Origin: Amanita rubescens
Taxonomy: Eukaryota > Basidiomycota > Agaricomycetes > Agaricales > Amanitaceae
Length of the DNA stretch: 64,000 nucleotides
Direction: 5' to 3'
Assembly (NCBI GenBank): GCA_015039365.1
Contig: WION01000014.1
Span: forward strand, 62,001-126,000
The notes below the pieces were generated by a model. It was not told the DNA's origin and did not search any database. It saw only the letters and a list, made by a program, of their open reading frames with translations. Positions 37,346 to 49,939 of the stretch are shown in pieces; position 1 is the stretch's first letter; each line of letters begins with the position of its first letter. The position numbers were made by a program, and so were the translations under genes.

Positions 37346-39125
37346 ATGCGTGAAATTGTCCACCTACAAACCGGCCAGGTTAGACTTCATCGCCAAGTGT
37401 ATTCCGTTGTTGAAATCTTTCTGACACGCTGTAATCGCCCCACAGTGCGGTAACCAGATCGGTATGCATCTACCCCACGAAACACCTTGAGTATCCATCT
37501 CATCATCGAATCACAGGTGCCAAGTTCTGGGAGGTTGTTTCAGATGAACACGGAATTGAGCGCGACGGTCTGTACAAGGGCACCAACGATCTTCAACTAG
37601 AGCGTATTTCTGTCTACTATAACGAGATTGGCGCGAACAAATATGTTCCGCGTGCTGTCCTGGTCGATCTAGAGCCCGGTACCATGGACTCTGTGCGTTC
37701 AGGGCCCCTCGGTTCCCTGTTCCGTCCAGACAACTTTGTCTTTGGTCAAAGTGGAGCGGGCAACAACTGGGCAAAAGGACGTGAGTAGCTTTTTCTTTAG
37801 GTTTTGATCTGATAGCCGTAATTTTGCTTCCACGTGTTGAACGCGACTTGTTTGTATCTGATTGAGGATCATACTAATTCTGGTTATCACAGACTATACA
37901 GAGGGCGCTGAGCTCGTCGATGCCGTCCTCGATGTTGTACGAAAAGAGGCCGAGGGAACCGACTGTCTTCAAGGCTTCCAGATTACCCACTCCCTGGGTG
38001 GTGGTACCGGTGCTGGAATGGGTACCCTCCTCATCTCAAAGATTCGTGAGGAATATCCCGACCGGATGATGTGCACCTACTCCGTCGTCCCCAGTCCTAA
38101 AGTGTCAGATACCGTCGTTGAAGTTCGTAATTCATTTCTATACCTCATGCGCTTGCGTTGATGTTATGTGACAGCCATACAACGCTACGCTCTCTGTACA
38201 TCAACTCGTCGAAAACTCTGATGAGACGTTCTGCATTGATAATGAAGCCCTGTACGACATATGCTTCAGGACATTGAAGCTTTCAACGCCTACTTACGGT
38301 GATCTTAACCACCTCGTTTCTATTGTTATGTCCGGCATTACGACCTGCTTACGATTCCCTGGTCAACTCAACTCTGACTTGAGAAAATTGGCTGTCAATA
38401 TGGGTATGTTGTCTTCCTCTTCCAGCCACAATTTATTAATCAAGAACCTAGTTCCCTTCCCTCGTCTCCACTTCTTCATGACCGGATTTGCCCCCCTCAC
38501 CGCCCGCGGCAGCCAACAATACCGCGCTGTGACAGTTCCCGAGCTGACACAACAGATGTTCGATGCCAAAAACATGATGGCTGCTTCTGACCCTCGTCAT
38601 GGTCGTTACCTAACAGTGAGTATATGTAATCACGTTGGTCGCGGTTCTCACTCATTTCTTTGTCTAGGTTGCTGCCGTGTTCCGTGGCAAAGTTTCGATG
38701 AAAGAGGTGGAAGAGCAGATGCAGAACGTTCAAAATAAGAACTCGGCTTACTTCGTCGAATGGATTCCCAACAATGTGCTCACTGCTCAATGTGACATTC
38801 CTCCACGTGGACTCAAGATGGCCGTAACCTTTTTGGGTAACTCGACTGCCATCCAAGAGCTGTTCAAGCGTGTCAGCGATCAGTTCACTGCCATGTTCAA
38901 GAGAAAGGCCTTTTTGCACTGGTATACCCAGGAGGGCATGGACGAGATGGAGTTCACGGAAGCCGAGTCCAACATGCAAGATCTTGTTGCAGAATATCAA
39001 CAATACCAGGATGCAACGTGGGTGTCCTATATTTCATTTCCTGTACATTGTGTTTGACCGATCTTATCAGTGTTGAAGAGGAAGGCGAATACGAAGAGGA
39101 AGGTCAGCCAGCCGACGAGGAGTAG
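37346..39125 (+). CDS. Beta-tubulin
   Basis: Eight exons (37346-37378, 37446-37461, 37517-37780, 37893-38122, 38175-38403, 38452-38615, 38668-39017, 39071-39125) give 446 residues in frame. The start [10 protein letters not shown], the GTP loop [12 protein letters not shown] (140-151) and the acidic tail [10 protein letters not shown] are all present. It polymerises with alpha-tubulin into microtubules. Exon 2 is only 16 bp. Residues tied to benzimidazole binding: His6, Glu198 and Phe200 are the usual sensitive types, but position 167 is Tyr and 165 is Cys ([12 protein letters not shown]), where Phe167 is common. The MREI tetrapeptide used in tubulin mRNA autoregulation in animals is present. 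Whether other beta-tubulin genes exist cannot be told here. Confidence 0.96.
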
Positions 39126-39397
39126 ATGAAGTTGTCTTTCTCGCCCGAAAATGTATATCCCTCCCATCCTCTCTGTTCGCTCTGGAATGTTACCCATTAT
39201 CACTATCGTACCAGCATAACTTTGACGAATTCCGGTTTATTACTTGCTATTTTGCGGAATAAATGACGACACATAATTTGGTTCATCTCTGTCACAGATA
39301 AGATAAGATTACGTGATCGATGTGATCGCGCAGAAAATTGGAAGGGGTTAATCAAACTTCACCGTACGCGACCGTTTTGCGTCTCGGTACAAAAAAA

Positions 39398-42300
39398 ATG
39401 ACCCCCAACCCCGTCACGATGACATTGCCTGTCCGCCCGGTGCTCTCCAGGACGCCGAGCAGAGTTGCACTACCAACGGCCCCTGTAACTGCGCCCTACA
39501 ATGATGGAAGCACCAGCGTCGATGCAGTTCTCGAGCTTTCAGACGGTTCTGCTTTTAGGGGCATCAGCTTTGGTGCAGAGGGCAAAAGCGTAGCAGGAGA
39601 ATGTGTCTTCCAGACTGGTATAGTATAAAAATATATTCTGCAATGAACATATTTGAAGAACGATCATTCCAGGAATGGTTGGCTATACTGAATCCCTTAC
39701 GGACCCTTCATACCAAGGACAAATTCTTGTCCTGACATATCCTCTTATCGGCAACTACGGCGTCCCACAACGACCCAAGGATATGCTTGATACCCTTCCA
39801 GCGGATTTCGAATCAAACAGGATTCACGTAGCCGCCCTAATAGTGGGACAATACACACCTGAATTTAGTCACTTCCTCGCCAAGTCATCGCTGGGGGCAT
39901 GGCTGAAGGAAAACGGCGTTCCCGCAATCTATGGCGTGGATACACGAGCTCTGACGAAAAAAATAAGGGAAAAGGGATCTTTGCTTGCTCGAGTCTTGGC
40001 TCGTGACAGGCAAGGACGTCCCAATGGATCCCTATCACCTATGACGACACCTCCAGCCGAAGCTTGGAAACAAAATTACGTCGATGTACCGTTTTATGAC
40101 CCTAATCAACAAAATCTCGTGGCAGCGGTTTCTATATCAGCTCCGCGAACATACCAGCCTACCTCAAAACCGCGACTTCATCCCTCCGGACGAACGTTGC
40201 GAGTGATCGCTATAGATGTCGGGATGAAGTACAACCAAATACGTTGCTTCATCAATCGAGGAATGGAAGTCAAAGTCGTACCTTGGGATTACAATTTTTT
40301 GACGGACGCGGAGCCATACGATGGGATTTTCGTCTCGAACGGTCCTGGTGATCCGACCATGGTCAAAGTTACGATTGATCGCCTGCGAATCGCAATGGAC
40401 AAATCTAGCCAGCCCATTTTCGGTATTTGTCTTGGTCATCAGCTCATGGCCCTGGCTGCAGGCGCCACTACGTCAAAAATGAAATATGGCAATCGTGGGC
40501 AAAACATTCCTTGTACTGATGCGCTTTCCGGCCGTTGTTACATCACTAGCCAAAACCACGGTTATCAAGTTGACACGGATTCCCTGCCAGCTGGCTGGAG
40601 AGAATTTTTCCGCAATGCGAACGATGGCAGTAATGAAGGTATCTACTGTGAAGAAAACCCCTTTTTCTCTGTCCAGTTCCATCCCGAGTCCACCCCTGGT
40701 CCTCGCGACACGGAGTTTTTGTTCGACGTCTTCGTTCAAAATGTTGCGGACTGTGCAGCTACTGGCTCTTTGGTTTCTATCAATATGCCCGGAGGAAAGA
40801 AGGAAGACAACGAAAAACGAGTTCCTCGTGCGAATGTTACAAAGGTTGTCATTCTTGGATCTGGCGGTCTTTCCATCGGACAAGCTGGCGAATTCGACTA
40901 CTCAGGGTCTCAGGCGATCAAGGCACTCAAGGAGGAAGGCATTTACACCATTATGGTCAACCCAAATATTGCTACCATTGCTACGTCTAAGGGTCTAGCG
41001 GACAAAGTGTACTTCCTTCCTGTTACCCCAGAATTTGTTCGAAAGATCATCAAATACGAGAAGCCGGACGGTATCTATGTGACATTTGGTGGTCAAACCG
41101 CCCTCAATGTCGGTGTTAAACTCAAGGATGAATTTGCTGAGCTGGGCGTGCAGGTTCTTGGTACTCCCATAGAGACGATCATCACGACAGAAGATCGTCA
41201 ACTCTTTGCGAGTGCGATGGAAGAAATTGGAGAAAAATGCGCTCAGAGCTGCACGGCTACGAACCAAGAGGAGGCAATTGCTGCTGCCAAGGCAATAGGT
41301 TTCCCTGTCATCGTTCGGGCGGCATACGCACTCGGTGGTCTGGGTTCTGGATTTGCTCAAGATGAGAAACAGCTGAAGGCTCTCTGTGGCAAGGCCTTTG
41401 CGACAAGCCCACAAGTACTTGTCGAGAAGAGTATGAAGGGCTGGAAGGAGATTGAGTATGAAGTTGTTCGGGATTGCAGAGACAACTGCATTACCGTGTG
41501 CAATATGGAGGTTGGTGTACCCAACCGCTTACTATTTTTGTCTTATACGACCGTAGAACTTCGACCCTCTTGGTATCCACACTGGAGACTCCATCGTGGT
41601 GGCACCGTCACAGACGCTTTCGGATTCCGACTATAACATGCTACGCACGACGGCTATCAATGTCGTGCGGCATTTAGGCGTCATTGGCGAGTGTAACATC
41701 CAATATGCACTACGCCCTGAATCACAGGAATACTGCATTATCGAGGCAAGATCGTCATTCTCATAGTGTGGTCCACTGACTAACGGACTTTGGACTAGGT
41801 CAACGCTCGTTTGTCGCGTTCGTCAGCACTTGCCTCAAAAGCGACTGGCTATCCCCTGGCATTCATTCGCTGCAAAGCTTGGCTTGGGCATCCCGCTGAA
41901 CGAAATCAAGAACTCGGTAACCAAAGTCACCAGCGCCTGCTTTGAACCTAGCATGGACTATGTCGTGGTCAAGATCCCACGTTGGGATCTCAAAAAGTTC
42001 AACCGTGTCAGCCGTCTACTAAGTAGTAGCATGAAGAGCGTCGGTGAAGTCATGAGCATCGGACGGACATTTGAAGAGACGTTCCAAAAAGCCATTCGAG
42101 CAATTGATGATCGATTTGCCGGCTTTGAGCATGTAAGTTCTTTTTCTGACCGACGATGCGCCTCTCAAGCTTTCCATCTGTAGAATAACTATGTTGAAAA
42201 CATCGATGAAGAACTGGTCAATCCAACGGACAAGCGCATCTTTGCTATTTCTACCGCCTTTTACCGTGGTTATAGCGTCGAGAAGATTTGGCAAATGACC

Positions 42301-45300
42301 AACATCGATAAGTGGTTCCTGACGAAGCTAGAGCATATATTCAAGATGGAACAAACTCTCTCGTATGTGTCGAGCGACAAATTTCGATCGGCCTGTTCTG
42401 ATAAAAATCTAGGTCTTTGAACGCATCAACGATTACTCCTGAGCTGCTTCGTCAAGCCAAACAGTCAGGCTTTTCTGATCGTCACATGGCTACTTGCTTA
42501 GGGTCTACCGAGCTTGCTGTCCGCAGGCTCCGCCAGGAAACAGGAATTTTCCCTTTCGTTAAGCAAATTGACACGGTCGCTGCAGAATTCCCTGCATTCA
42601 CCAACTATTTGTACATGACTTACAATGCCATCGAGCACGATATACCATTCGACGATCGCGGTGTCATGGTGCTTGGTTCAGGTGTATATCGCATTGGCTC
42701 TTCTGTCGAGTTTGACTGGTGCGCAGTCCGCGCTATCAGGACGTTGCGGGATCAAGGGTTACCAACCGTTATGGTCAATTATAACCCAGAAACCGTCAGC
42801 ACGGACTATGATGAAGCTGACCGTCTCTACTTTGAAAACATCAGTATGGAGACAATCCTCGACATTTACGATGCCGAGCAATCTCGTGGAATCATCTTGT
42901 CCATGGGTGGTCAAACACCCAATAATATTGCCCTGCAACTTTATCGTCAAAATGTCAAGATTTATGGGACCTCTCCAGAAATGATCGACACAGCTGAAAA
43001 TCGGTACAAATTTTCTCGTTTGTTGGACGAGATTGGTGTGGACCAGCCAAAATGGAAGGAACTCACGAACTACGATGATGCGTTAGCCTTTTGTGAGAAA
43101 GTCAGCTTCCCTGTCCTTGTCCGACCATCCTATGTCCTCTCTGGCGCTGCCATGAACGTGGTGTTTACAAGAGATGACTTGTTAACTTATCTGACTGAAG
43201 CCACAGCCGTTTCTCGAGACCATCCTGTCGTCATTTCCAAGTACATTGAGCAGGCGAAGGAGATTGAAATGGACGCAATCGCCAAGGACGGCAAAATGTT
43301 CATGCACTACATCTCTGAGCACGTCGAAAATGCCGGTGTGCACTCTGGGGACGCGACGTTGATTCATCCACCTCAAGATCTTGATCCTCAGACCGTTCGC
43401 CGGATCGAAGAAGCCACTATGAAGATTGGAAAGGCTCTCAATGTCACGGGTCCGTTTAACATCCAGTTCATCGCCAAGAACAACGAGATCAAGGTCATAG
43501 AATGCAACTTGCGAGCTGCACGATCATTCCCATTCGTATCAAAAGTTACCGGTATCGACGCCATTGAGATGGCGACGAAGGTTATGCTTAATATACCCGT
43601 CGAATCATATCCAGACCCTGGTCTGCCTGATGATTACGTAGGAGTCAAGGTTCCACAATTCAGTTTCAGTCGTTTATCGGGAGCAGATCCTGTTTTGGGT
43701 GTGGAAATGGCTTCAACTGGTGAAGTCGCCTGCTTCGGCCGTGATAAATACGAGGCCTATCTCAAGGGGCTCATCTCCACTGGAATTGTCCCGCCGAAGA
43801 AGAATATTCTATTCTCGGTTGGAAGTTACCGCGAGAAATTAGAGCTACTTCCTTCCGTGCAGAAGCTTAGTGCCACCGGCTTCAACATCTTCGCTACTGC
43901 GGGTACGGCGGACTTCCTAACTGAACACGGAGTTCCTTGCAAGGTAGGTTGACAGCTCTCCGAAATTCCTGCTACAACTAACACGGCCTATAATAGTATC
44001 TCGATATGTTGGGAGAAAGCGACGACAAGCAAAAGTCGGAATATTCACTCTCGCAACACCTGGCCAACAATCTCATTGATATGTACATTAACTTGCCTTC
44101 GAAGAATCAATACCGGCGTCCCGCAAGTTATGCTAGCAAAGGGTACCACTCACGTCGAATGGCAGTTGATTTTGCTGTGCCGCTGATCACGAACGTTAAA
44201 AACGCAAAGTTACTGGCCGAAGCTCTCGTGAGGAAGTTACCGTTGGATGTCTCAAGTGTGGATTCCAAAAGCTCTCATCGTACTCATACTTTCCCGGGTC
44301 TCGTTAACATTTCTGCTTTCGTATCAAGCATCGCAGAGCCTGATACTAAAGACCTAGTTTCAGCCACCGAGGCATCCATTAGTGCTGGGTTCACCACCGC
44401 TGTCTTTTCTCCCGTTGGAAATGCCTCTGCTATTCAAGATCGACAAACGTTCGAACAGGCGCGCGAGAATCTACTGGGAGCCGCACATTGCAACTATGCT
44501 TTAAGCATCTCTGCGTCCTCTTGCGATGTACAATCTCTCGATGAAGAACTCAAAGTGGAAGCGAAGTCACTCTTCATTCCGTCCAGAAACGGCGTCGGAC
44601 CTGCAATTTCAACTGTCTCTGCGTATTTCTCAGCCTGGCCAGCCGAAAGACCAATCGTAACTGATGCAAAAGGACCAGGTCTTGCATCTCTACTCCTCTT
44701 GGCTAGCTTGCACAATCGGCTGTCCACGTAACGGACGTCCAAAGTCGTGACGACCTTCTTTTGATATCCCTCAGCAAAACTAAACAACTGAAGGTAACAT
44801 GCGATGTCTCTGTCTATTCGCTCTTCTTCAGCACCGAGCAATTCCCGGGATCCAAGGTTCTACCGACTCCAGAGGACCAAGCGGCGCTGTGGCAGAACCT
44901 TGATGTCATTGATGCATTCTCGGTTGGTTCCACTCCTTATCAATTGGCAACGGAGCTGGGCAAGGTCGGATCACCGCGGTCTGGGATGGAAGAGTCTATC
45001 TCGCTACTTCTCACAGCTGTTGCAGATGGTCGTCTCACTCTGGAAGCCATACGCAAAAGGTTGCATGACAATCCTATCCAGATATTCGGACTCTTGGATT
45101 TGACGCATACCCATGTTGAAGTAGTGATTGGTCGAAAAACACCGTTCAGCAAGCGCCTCACATATTGGTCGCCTTTGGAACGTGCGCCTGTATCAGGATT
45201 TATACATCGTGTCGTGGTGCATGGCAAGACTGTCTTCTTGGATGGGTCACTTTCTTCGATGCCAACCGGACGCGATGTATCGAGTACGACCGTTGCACAT

Positions 45301-46546
45301 ATTCCGGTGCAACCAGTAATTACGGTTACTCCTGCGTCTACGGCCACTAAGGAACAAGAAGTCGCAAGCCATAGCGCAACCAGTGCAACCAGTTCCTGTT
45401 ATCACTGTTCCTTCGGCAACTAATATACCTTCGCCTCAATTAATGCCATTTACTCCTCTCTCTTCCTTCCATCGTCGCAATATTTTATCTGTGAAACAGA
45501 TTAACGCACCGGGATATGTATGACTTGTTCGGCCTCGCCCACGAGATGCAAGTGCAAATTGAGCGCAATGGGAGATTGGATATAATGAAGGGCAAAGTTC
45601 TTGCCACGCTATTCTACGAGCCGTCCACTCGCACGAGCGCATCTTTCGATGCCGCTATGAAACGTCTAGGAGGAGAAGTCGTTCAAGTTTCCGCTGATAC
45701 ATCATCCGTTCTTAAAGGGGAGACCCTTTCTGATACTGTCCGCACTCTCGCTTGTTATGCAGATGCCATCGTACTTCGTCATCCGGATGTCGGAAGCGCG
45801 CAATTGGCAGCCAAGTTTTCACCTGTTCCCATTATCAATGCGGGCGATGGTATTGGCGAACATCCCACTCAGGTTCGTATTCCAGCAACCACTTTGTTCA
45901 CTATTGGTACTGACACTGTCCAAGGCACTTCTTGACGTGTATACCATCCGCTAGCGAGTTGGGTACCGTTAACGGACGCACGATAACTCTTCTCGGGGAT
46001 CTCAAGAATGGCCGAACTGTGCACAGTCTAGTGACCCTCCTTTCTTTGTACTCTGTCCGCCTTCAACTTTGTCTCGCCTCTATCACTTGCCATGCCCAAT
46101 AATGTGATCGCTGGTGCTCGGAAAGCAGGAATTCCGGTCACGATCTGTGAATCTCTTGACGAGGTCCTAGAAGACACAGACGTCCTTTACGTGACTCGTA
46201 TCCAGAAGGAGAGGATTCAAGAGCGAATTAGAATGGCAGCAGGTTAAAGACGCCTACCGCGTTGACCATGCTGTTCTCTCCAGAGCCAAGGAAGATATGA
46301 TCGTCATGCATCCCTTACCTAGAGTCAATGGTAAGTTAGATTTGTTGTTCATTTTCCGTGCTGAAACTGATACCCGTACTTGCTGCAGAAATCGACCCGG
46401 AAGTCGACTTCGATTCTCGCCGTGCTGTTTATTTCCGGCAAATGCGTTATGGCCTCTTTGTATGTCACATTCATCTTTGCAATGTAACCGCATCTGACGC
46501 GCGATTACAGATCCGCATGGCTCTTTTAGCAAGTGTCATGGCGTAA
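39398..46546 (+). CDS. URA2: Multifunctional pyrimidine protein: GATase-CPSase-pseudoDHOase-ATCase (URA2/pyrABCN type)
   Basis: The domains run in the usual order: GATase ([14 protein letters not shown] with the Cys nucleophile; NHGYQ; FHPE), two CPSase halves ([35 protein letters not shown]), an MGS-like allosteric region, an inactive DHOase-like domain (LPGLIDVHVH of active enzymes is here [10 protein letters not shown]), and ATCase ([50 protein letters not shown]). It makes carbamoyl aspartate and is normally UTP-inhibited. ATG 39398 is the first start. One intron (41746-41798) is GC-AG. Despite strong conservation, the frame is broken by single extra bases near 41868, 45499/45500, 45952, 46061-46064 and 46215, and possibly 45369; no intron removes them. 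The gene is therefore either disrupted or carries base-call errors. Splicing elsewhere is normal. Confidence 0.93.
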
Positions 46547-46922
46547 AAACACGTTTAAAAAAAGACAGATTCTCTGTCAACCCCCAAAAGAACTATGCAT
46601 CACATAGATCTCTTCTTTTGAATGTTGTAGCAACACCAATATGTAGCAACAGAGTGTCGTCGTCGTTGTTGTCGATTACCATGTTTTTCTATCAATGAGC
46701 CGCATCGTGGAACAGTAAAATTATAGGGTGGACTATTTCAGCTGGCTTGAATGCTTCTGATTTATTTCTACTGTGATGTATTTTTCTGTAGATGTTTTCG
46801 GCTGTATACCACACCAGTAGCAGTAGCATTTGTCTTGTAGCATGCATAAAATATGAGGTTTTCCTGATTAGTGCCTCTTACATAATGGCCATATCCTGAG
46901 CAACTCGAAAAGTTGAGCTGGC

Positions 46923-47820
46923 ATGGAAGCCGACCAAACACCACTCGAGCAGCTCATCCGCCATTGGATGAATGAGCGAAATGCGCCTGATATACTTCCT
47001 GCTCAGGAATTTCTCCTTAATCGCCTGCTAGACCACTTGAGGCGGCAGGTACGCATCTTCACCTACGCACCCTATCTATCCAGTCCTGACGCGCCATCAG
47101 TAGTCTGACGTGGTGCAGCTTCTACGAGGAGATCCTTCCACTTCAGAGGAAGAGCATCTGAGGATCATGCTTGTTCAGACCGAGATTGAGCGTGTCAAGT
47201 TCATCGTGAATTCTTATGTTAGAACACGATTGTTCAAGGTGCGCTCGTGTTTTTTGAATTATACGTGGCCTTGAGAGAGAGCGCGTAGATCGAAAAATAT
47301 GCGCGGTTTATAAGCACCAATGCCGAAATTCAGACGAGGTTAACGGCCGCAGAACGGGATTATGCACTCCGGTTCGTCTGTTCACTGGATTTTTTCTTTC
47401 TTCTATGGTGCTGATCTGCTACACGATGGCTTAGATATGCCCGTATTACCGACAGACATCTTTTTGCGTCTGTTTTGCAAAGTCTGCCAGAATCTCAAGC
47501 ACATTTAGATGACGAGGAAGTTGCATTTATGCCCTCGATGGGTGAGTTATAAACTAACCACCACCACACATCCAGCTACTGACTTCACCTTTAGTAAATC
47601 AACCCAATCTTTCTCGTCCCGTCTTCGTACATGCACTACAAGACTGCCCTCCTGTACATTTACCAGAGTATGCCATACTATCTCTGTCAACGTTGAATAT
47701 CTATCCTAACGATCTCTTTTCAGCGGCGCCACACTCAACATGAACAAGGATAGTATATTGATTACACATTACTCAGTCGTGGAGCATGTTGTAGCGAGGG
47801 GGGAAGTAGAGCTTGTATAA
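46923..47820 (+). CDS. SLD5: GINS complex subunit Sld5
   Basis: Start MEADQTPLEQLIRHWMNERN at 46923, continuing APDILPAQEFLLNRLLDHLR. After splices come LRIMLVQTEIERVKFIVNSY, KYARFISTNAEIQTRLTAAE and RYARITDRHLFASVLQSLPE, then the C-terminal beta domain VNQPNLSRPVFV, GATLNMNKDSI and the final GEVELV. GINS joins Cdc45 and Mcm2-7 to form the replicative CMG helicase. Six exons join without frame error. The short size and the ending match the family. The stop lies 95 bp from the stop of the convergent NC2 alpha gene. Confidence 0.9.
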
Positions 47821-47915
47821 TAACCATCCATTTACAGTACTTACACTCGTGTTAAAATGCCCAACGCAAAGCCCAAAGTAACGAAGACAAAACATCTTTC
47901 TGATATTATAAACTT

Positions 47916-48898
47916 TTACCGTCGAGGAATGAAAGGTTTATTATTGTCCCAGTCATTATCCTCGCTGGAGCTCTGGTCTCTATATTGTCTTGTACGATCA
48001 TGTCCTTGTTGCCGCTGCCGTCCCCGTTCCTCGAATCTCATGGGTACATCACCATCCCCGTCTTTTCGTAGGTCGTAGTCGTGTTCATTGTCTGGTTCTG
48101 ATTTTGCTTCGCCCTCGCCTTCACCGTCGGCTGCTGCAGTCTCTTCTTGCTCCTGCCGTTCGCCGTTTCCACCCGTATCATCGGACTTCTTTTTCCTCCT
48201 TCTTTTCGTAGGCGCATTAGGTTCGCCAGCGGTTCCCGCCGCCTTTTTCCCCTTCCCTCGTTTCCTCTTTCCTTCTGCACCCTCGCCGTCCAGGTCGATG
48301 GTCCCCCCAGCAGATGGATCAGGAACACCCTCCACTATCTCCTTCAGAAAATCGAACATTTCAGTTGTCTCTATGGCATGCTTCCTATATGCGCGTTCAT
48401 CAGGGGTAAGATCATCGACAGAGCGTGAGCGTTGAACGTACAAGTGATATGGTTCAACTTTCTTGGACCCGCGTTCGACGGTGACCTTGCTGGCCTCTTC
48501 AACGATCAGTGCAAGGAATAGCTCCAACGCTTTTGCTACAAAGCATTAGTATAAATCGTAGTACAGCACGTAGTGCATTTGTGCAACGCACAGATAACGA
48601 CCGGTGTAGCTTGCGCGACTTTGCCCACTTCTTCGTCTTTCTGCATAATCTTTTTGATTCGAGCCTTATCACGCGAGAGGGCAACAGCAGCGCAGGGTCG
48701 CATTTCATCATGTCCACGTTATCGAGGGTATGCCGATCGACGTTGCGCAATAAGATCAAAACACGGGTGAATATTGCGGAGTCAGAGCCAAAGTCGAACA
48801 AAAAGTATCTTTGAGTGAACATTCCCCGCGTCATCCGACGCAAGAGGTAGGAAAACACGTACCACGGGGAACTTGGTTTGCTTGTTTTTATTCTTCAT
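47916..48898 (-). CDS. NC2 alpha / DRAP1 transcription corepressor subunit
   Basis: Exon 1 encodes MKNKNKQTKFPV; after an intron of about 195 bp the histone fold continues ARIKKIMQKDEEVGKVAQAT, then VVISKALELFLALIVEEASK, VTVERGSKKVEPYHL. The C terminus is basic then acidic and low-complexity (KRKRGKGKKAAG, RRRKKKSDD). NC2 alpha pairs with NC2 beta (Dr1) on TBP and blocks TFIIB, repressing or balancing Pol II promoters. ATG 48898 gives the family start; the frame is open further upstream to another ATG near 48974, so a longer form is possible. The basic tail is likely a nuclear localisation signal. Confidence 0.88.
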
Positions 48899-49101
48899 AG
48901 TTGTCGAAAGATCGAGTTGGTGGTGATTGGTTGTTTTACATTCCGGTCTTTGAGACAATGGGAACACATTTCCCATTTTGGATAGCTGTACGCCATGAGT
49001 TACGCCACGGCTTAACTCTTTCATATCACTTCAGCTGTGATGCATGTAATGTATTTGCGAGTCGGTGTAAGTAAATGATTTGGCACTATGATACGTGCTA
49101 T

Positions 49102-49939
49102 CTAGTAGTGTCCAGGTAGGTTGTACTCAACAAAGAACTGGTACGAGTAAGCATTTTTGATAGCCATCGCCGGATTCGTTGACGCAAGGTGCTCGGCAGC
49201 AGGTTCGCTATTTGCGTAATCTTTGGTTCCTTCAAAGTGGGTCATCTCGTGAATAAGGTAACCAGACTGAACAACGTATAAGGTTATGCTTTTTTTTCCT
49301 GTATAGTAGTCTGGTGCTCACTTTTGAATTTTGGCCGTCTCTCGGTGCTGCCCAAAATGGGGGGCAGAGATTAACCCGTCCACGTCTGGTATTGTGTTAG
49401 CGCCAATTTTCATGTCTGAGAAAATAACCTCACACTGCGGGGTCGACACGAGCAGCAGTGTCGTGCCTGTCACACGTGTGGCAGTCATACAAGGTATCTT
49501 TGTCCAGGCTTTTTCTGCTATTTGTGAGTATGGTTTGCACCGTTTTCTTGTTTACTCCATCCTTGTCGTGCCCAAACCACGTGGTATAACGCGGTGCATT
49601 TGAACGAGATGTCTTGAGGAAACTGTGAAGCAGAAAATTGGTATCAATGGTATTCATCGAGTATCGGCAACTAACTTGAGACCTTCCTCAGGCTCGGAGC
49701 CTGGAAACGGGTATAGTTGCCTTGATCTCGTTCTCTCGTTCCACAGAACATCCTTCAAATGTTAAGACTGGATCCTTGCCCCTTGCAATGAGTCTACTCG
49801 ACCTGCGACGAAGCCTTGGTCTCAACGAGACCGAATTCTGCCCTGGCAAATCCCTTGACGTCAGTGGCGATGCCAACAAAATATCAGCAAAAGTTATTAA
49901 GAAGCATGGAAGAAAGAGCAGAAAAAATGTAATCTGCAT
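49102..49939 (-). CDS. Secreted M35-family metallopeptidase-like protein
   Basis: The start MQITFFLLFLPCFLITFADI is a clear signal peptide. Conserved blocks: FEGCSVERENEI, NAPRYTTWFG, LYDCHTC, LCPPFWAAPRDGQ, and the zinc site LIHEMTHFEGTKDY, which has both HExxH and the GTxD aspartate of aspzincins. It ends NAYSYQFFVEYNLP. It lacks the beta-rich N-terminal domain of full-length deuterolysins, so it is short. It probably cleaves proteins outside the cell. Between SRLRA and EEGLK (near 49690) one extra base seems to break the frame unless an unusual splice is used, so its status is uncertain. Confidence 0.75.

Noticed and set aside
44006..45300. An active dihydroorotase domain
   Set aside because: The HVH metal-binding motif is replaced by NISAF; fungal CAD proteins carry an inactive DHOase-like domain.
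45492..45520. A normal intron explaining the frame change before ATCase
   Set aside because: Any intron ending at the only nearby AG (45498-45499) would remove the conserved NILSVKQ residues or leave the wrong phase.
48088..48435. Plus-strand Ser/Phe-rich frame
   Set aside because: It is the antisense of the charged tail of NC2 alpha.
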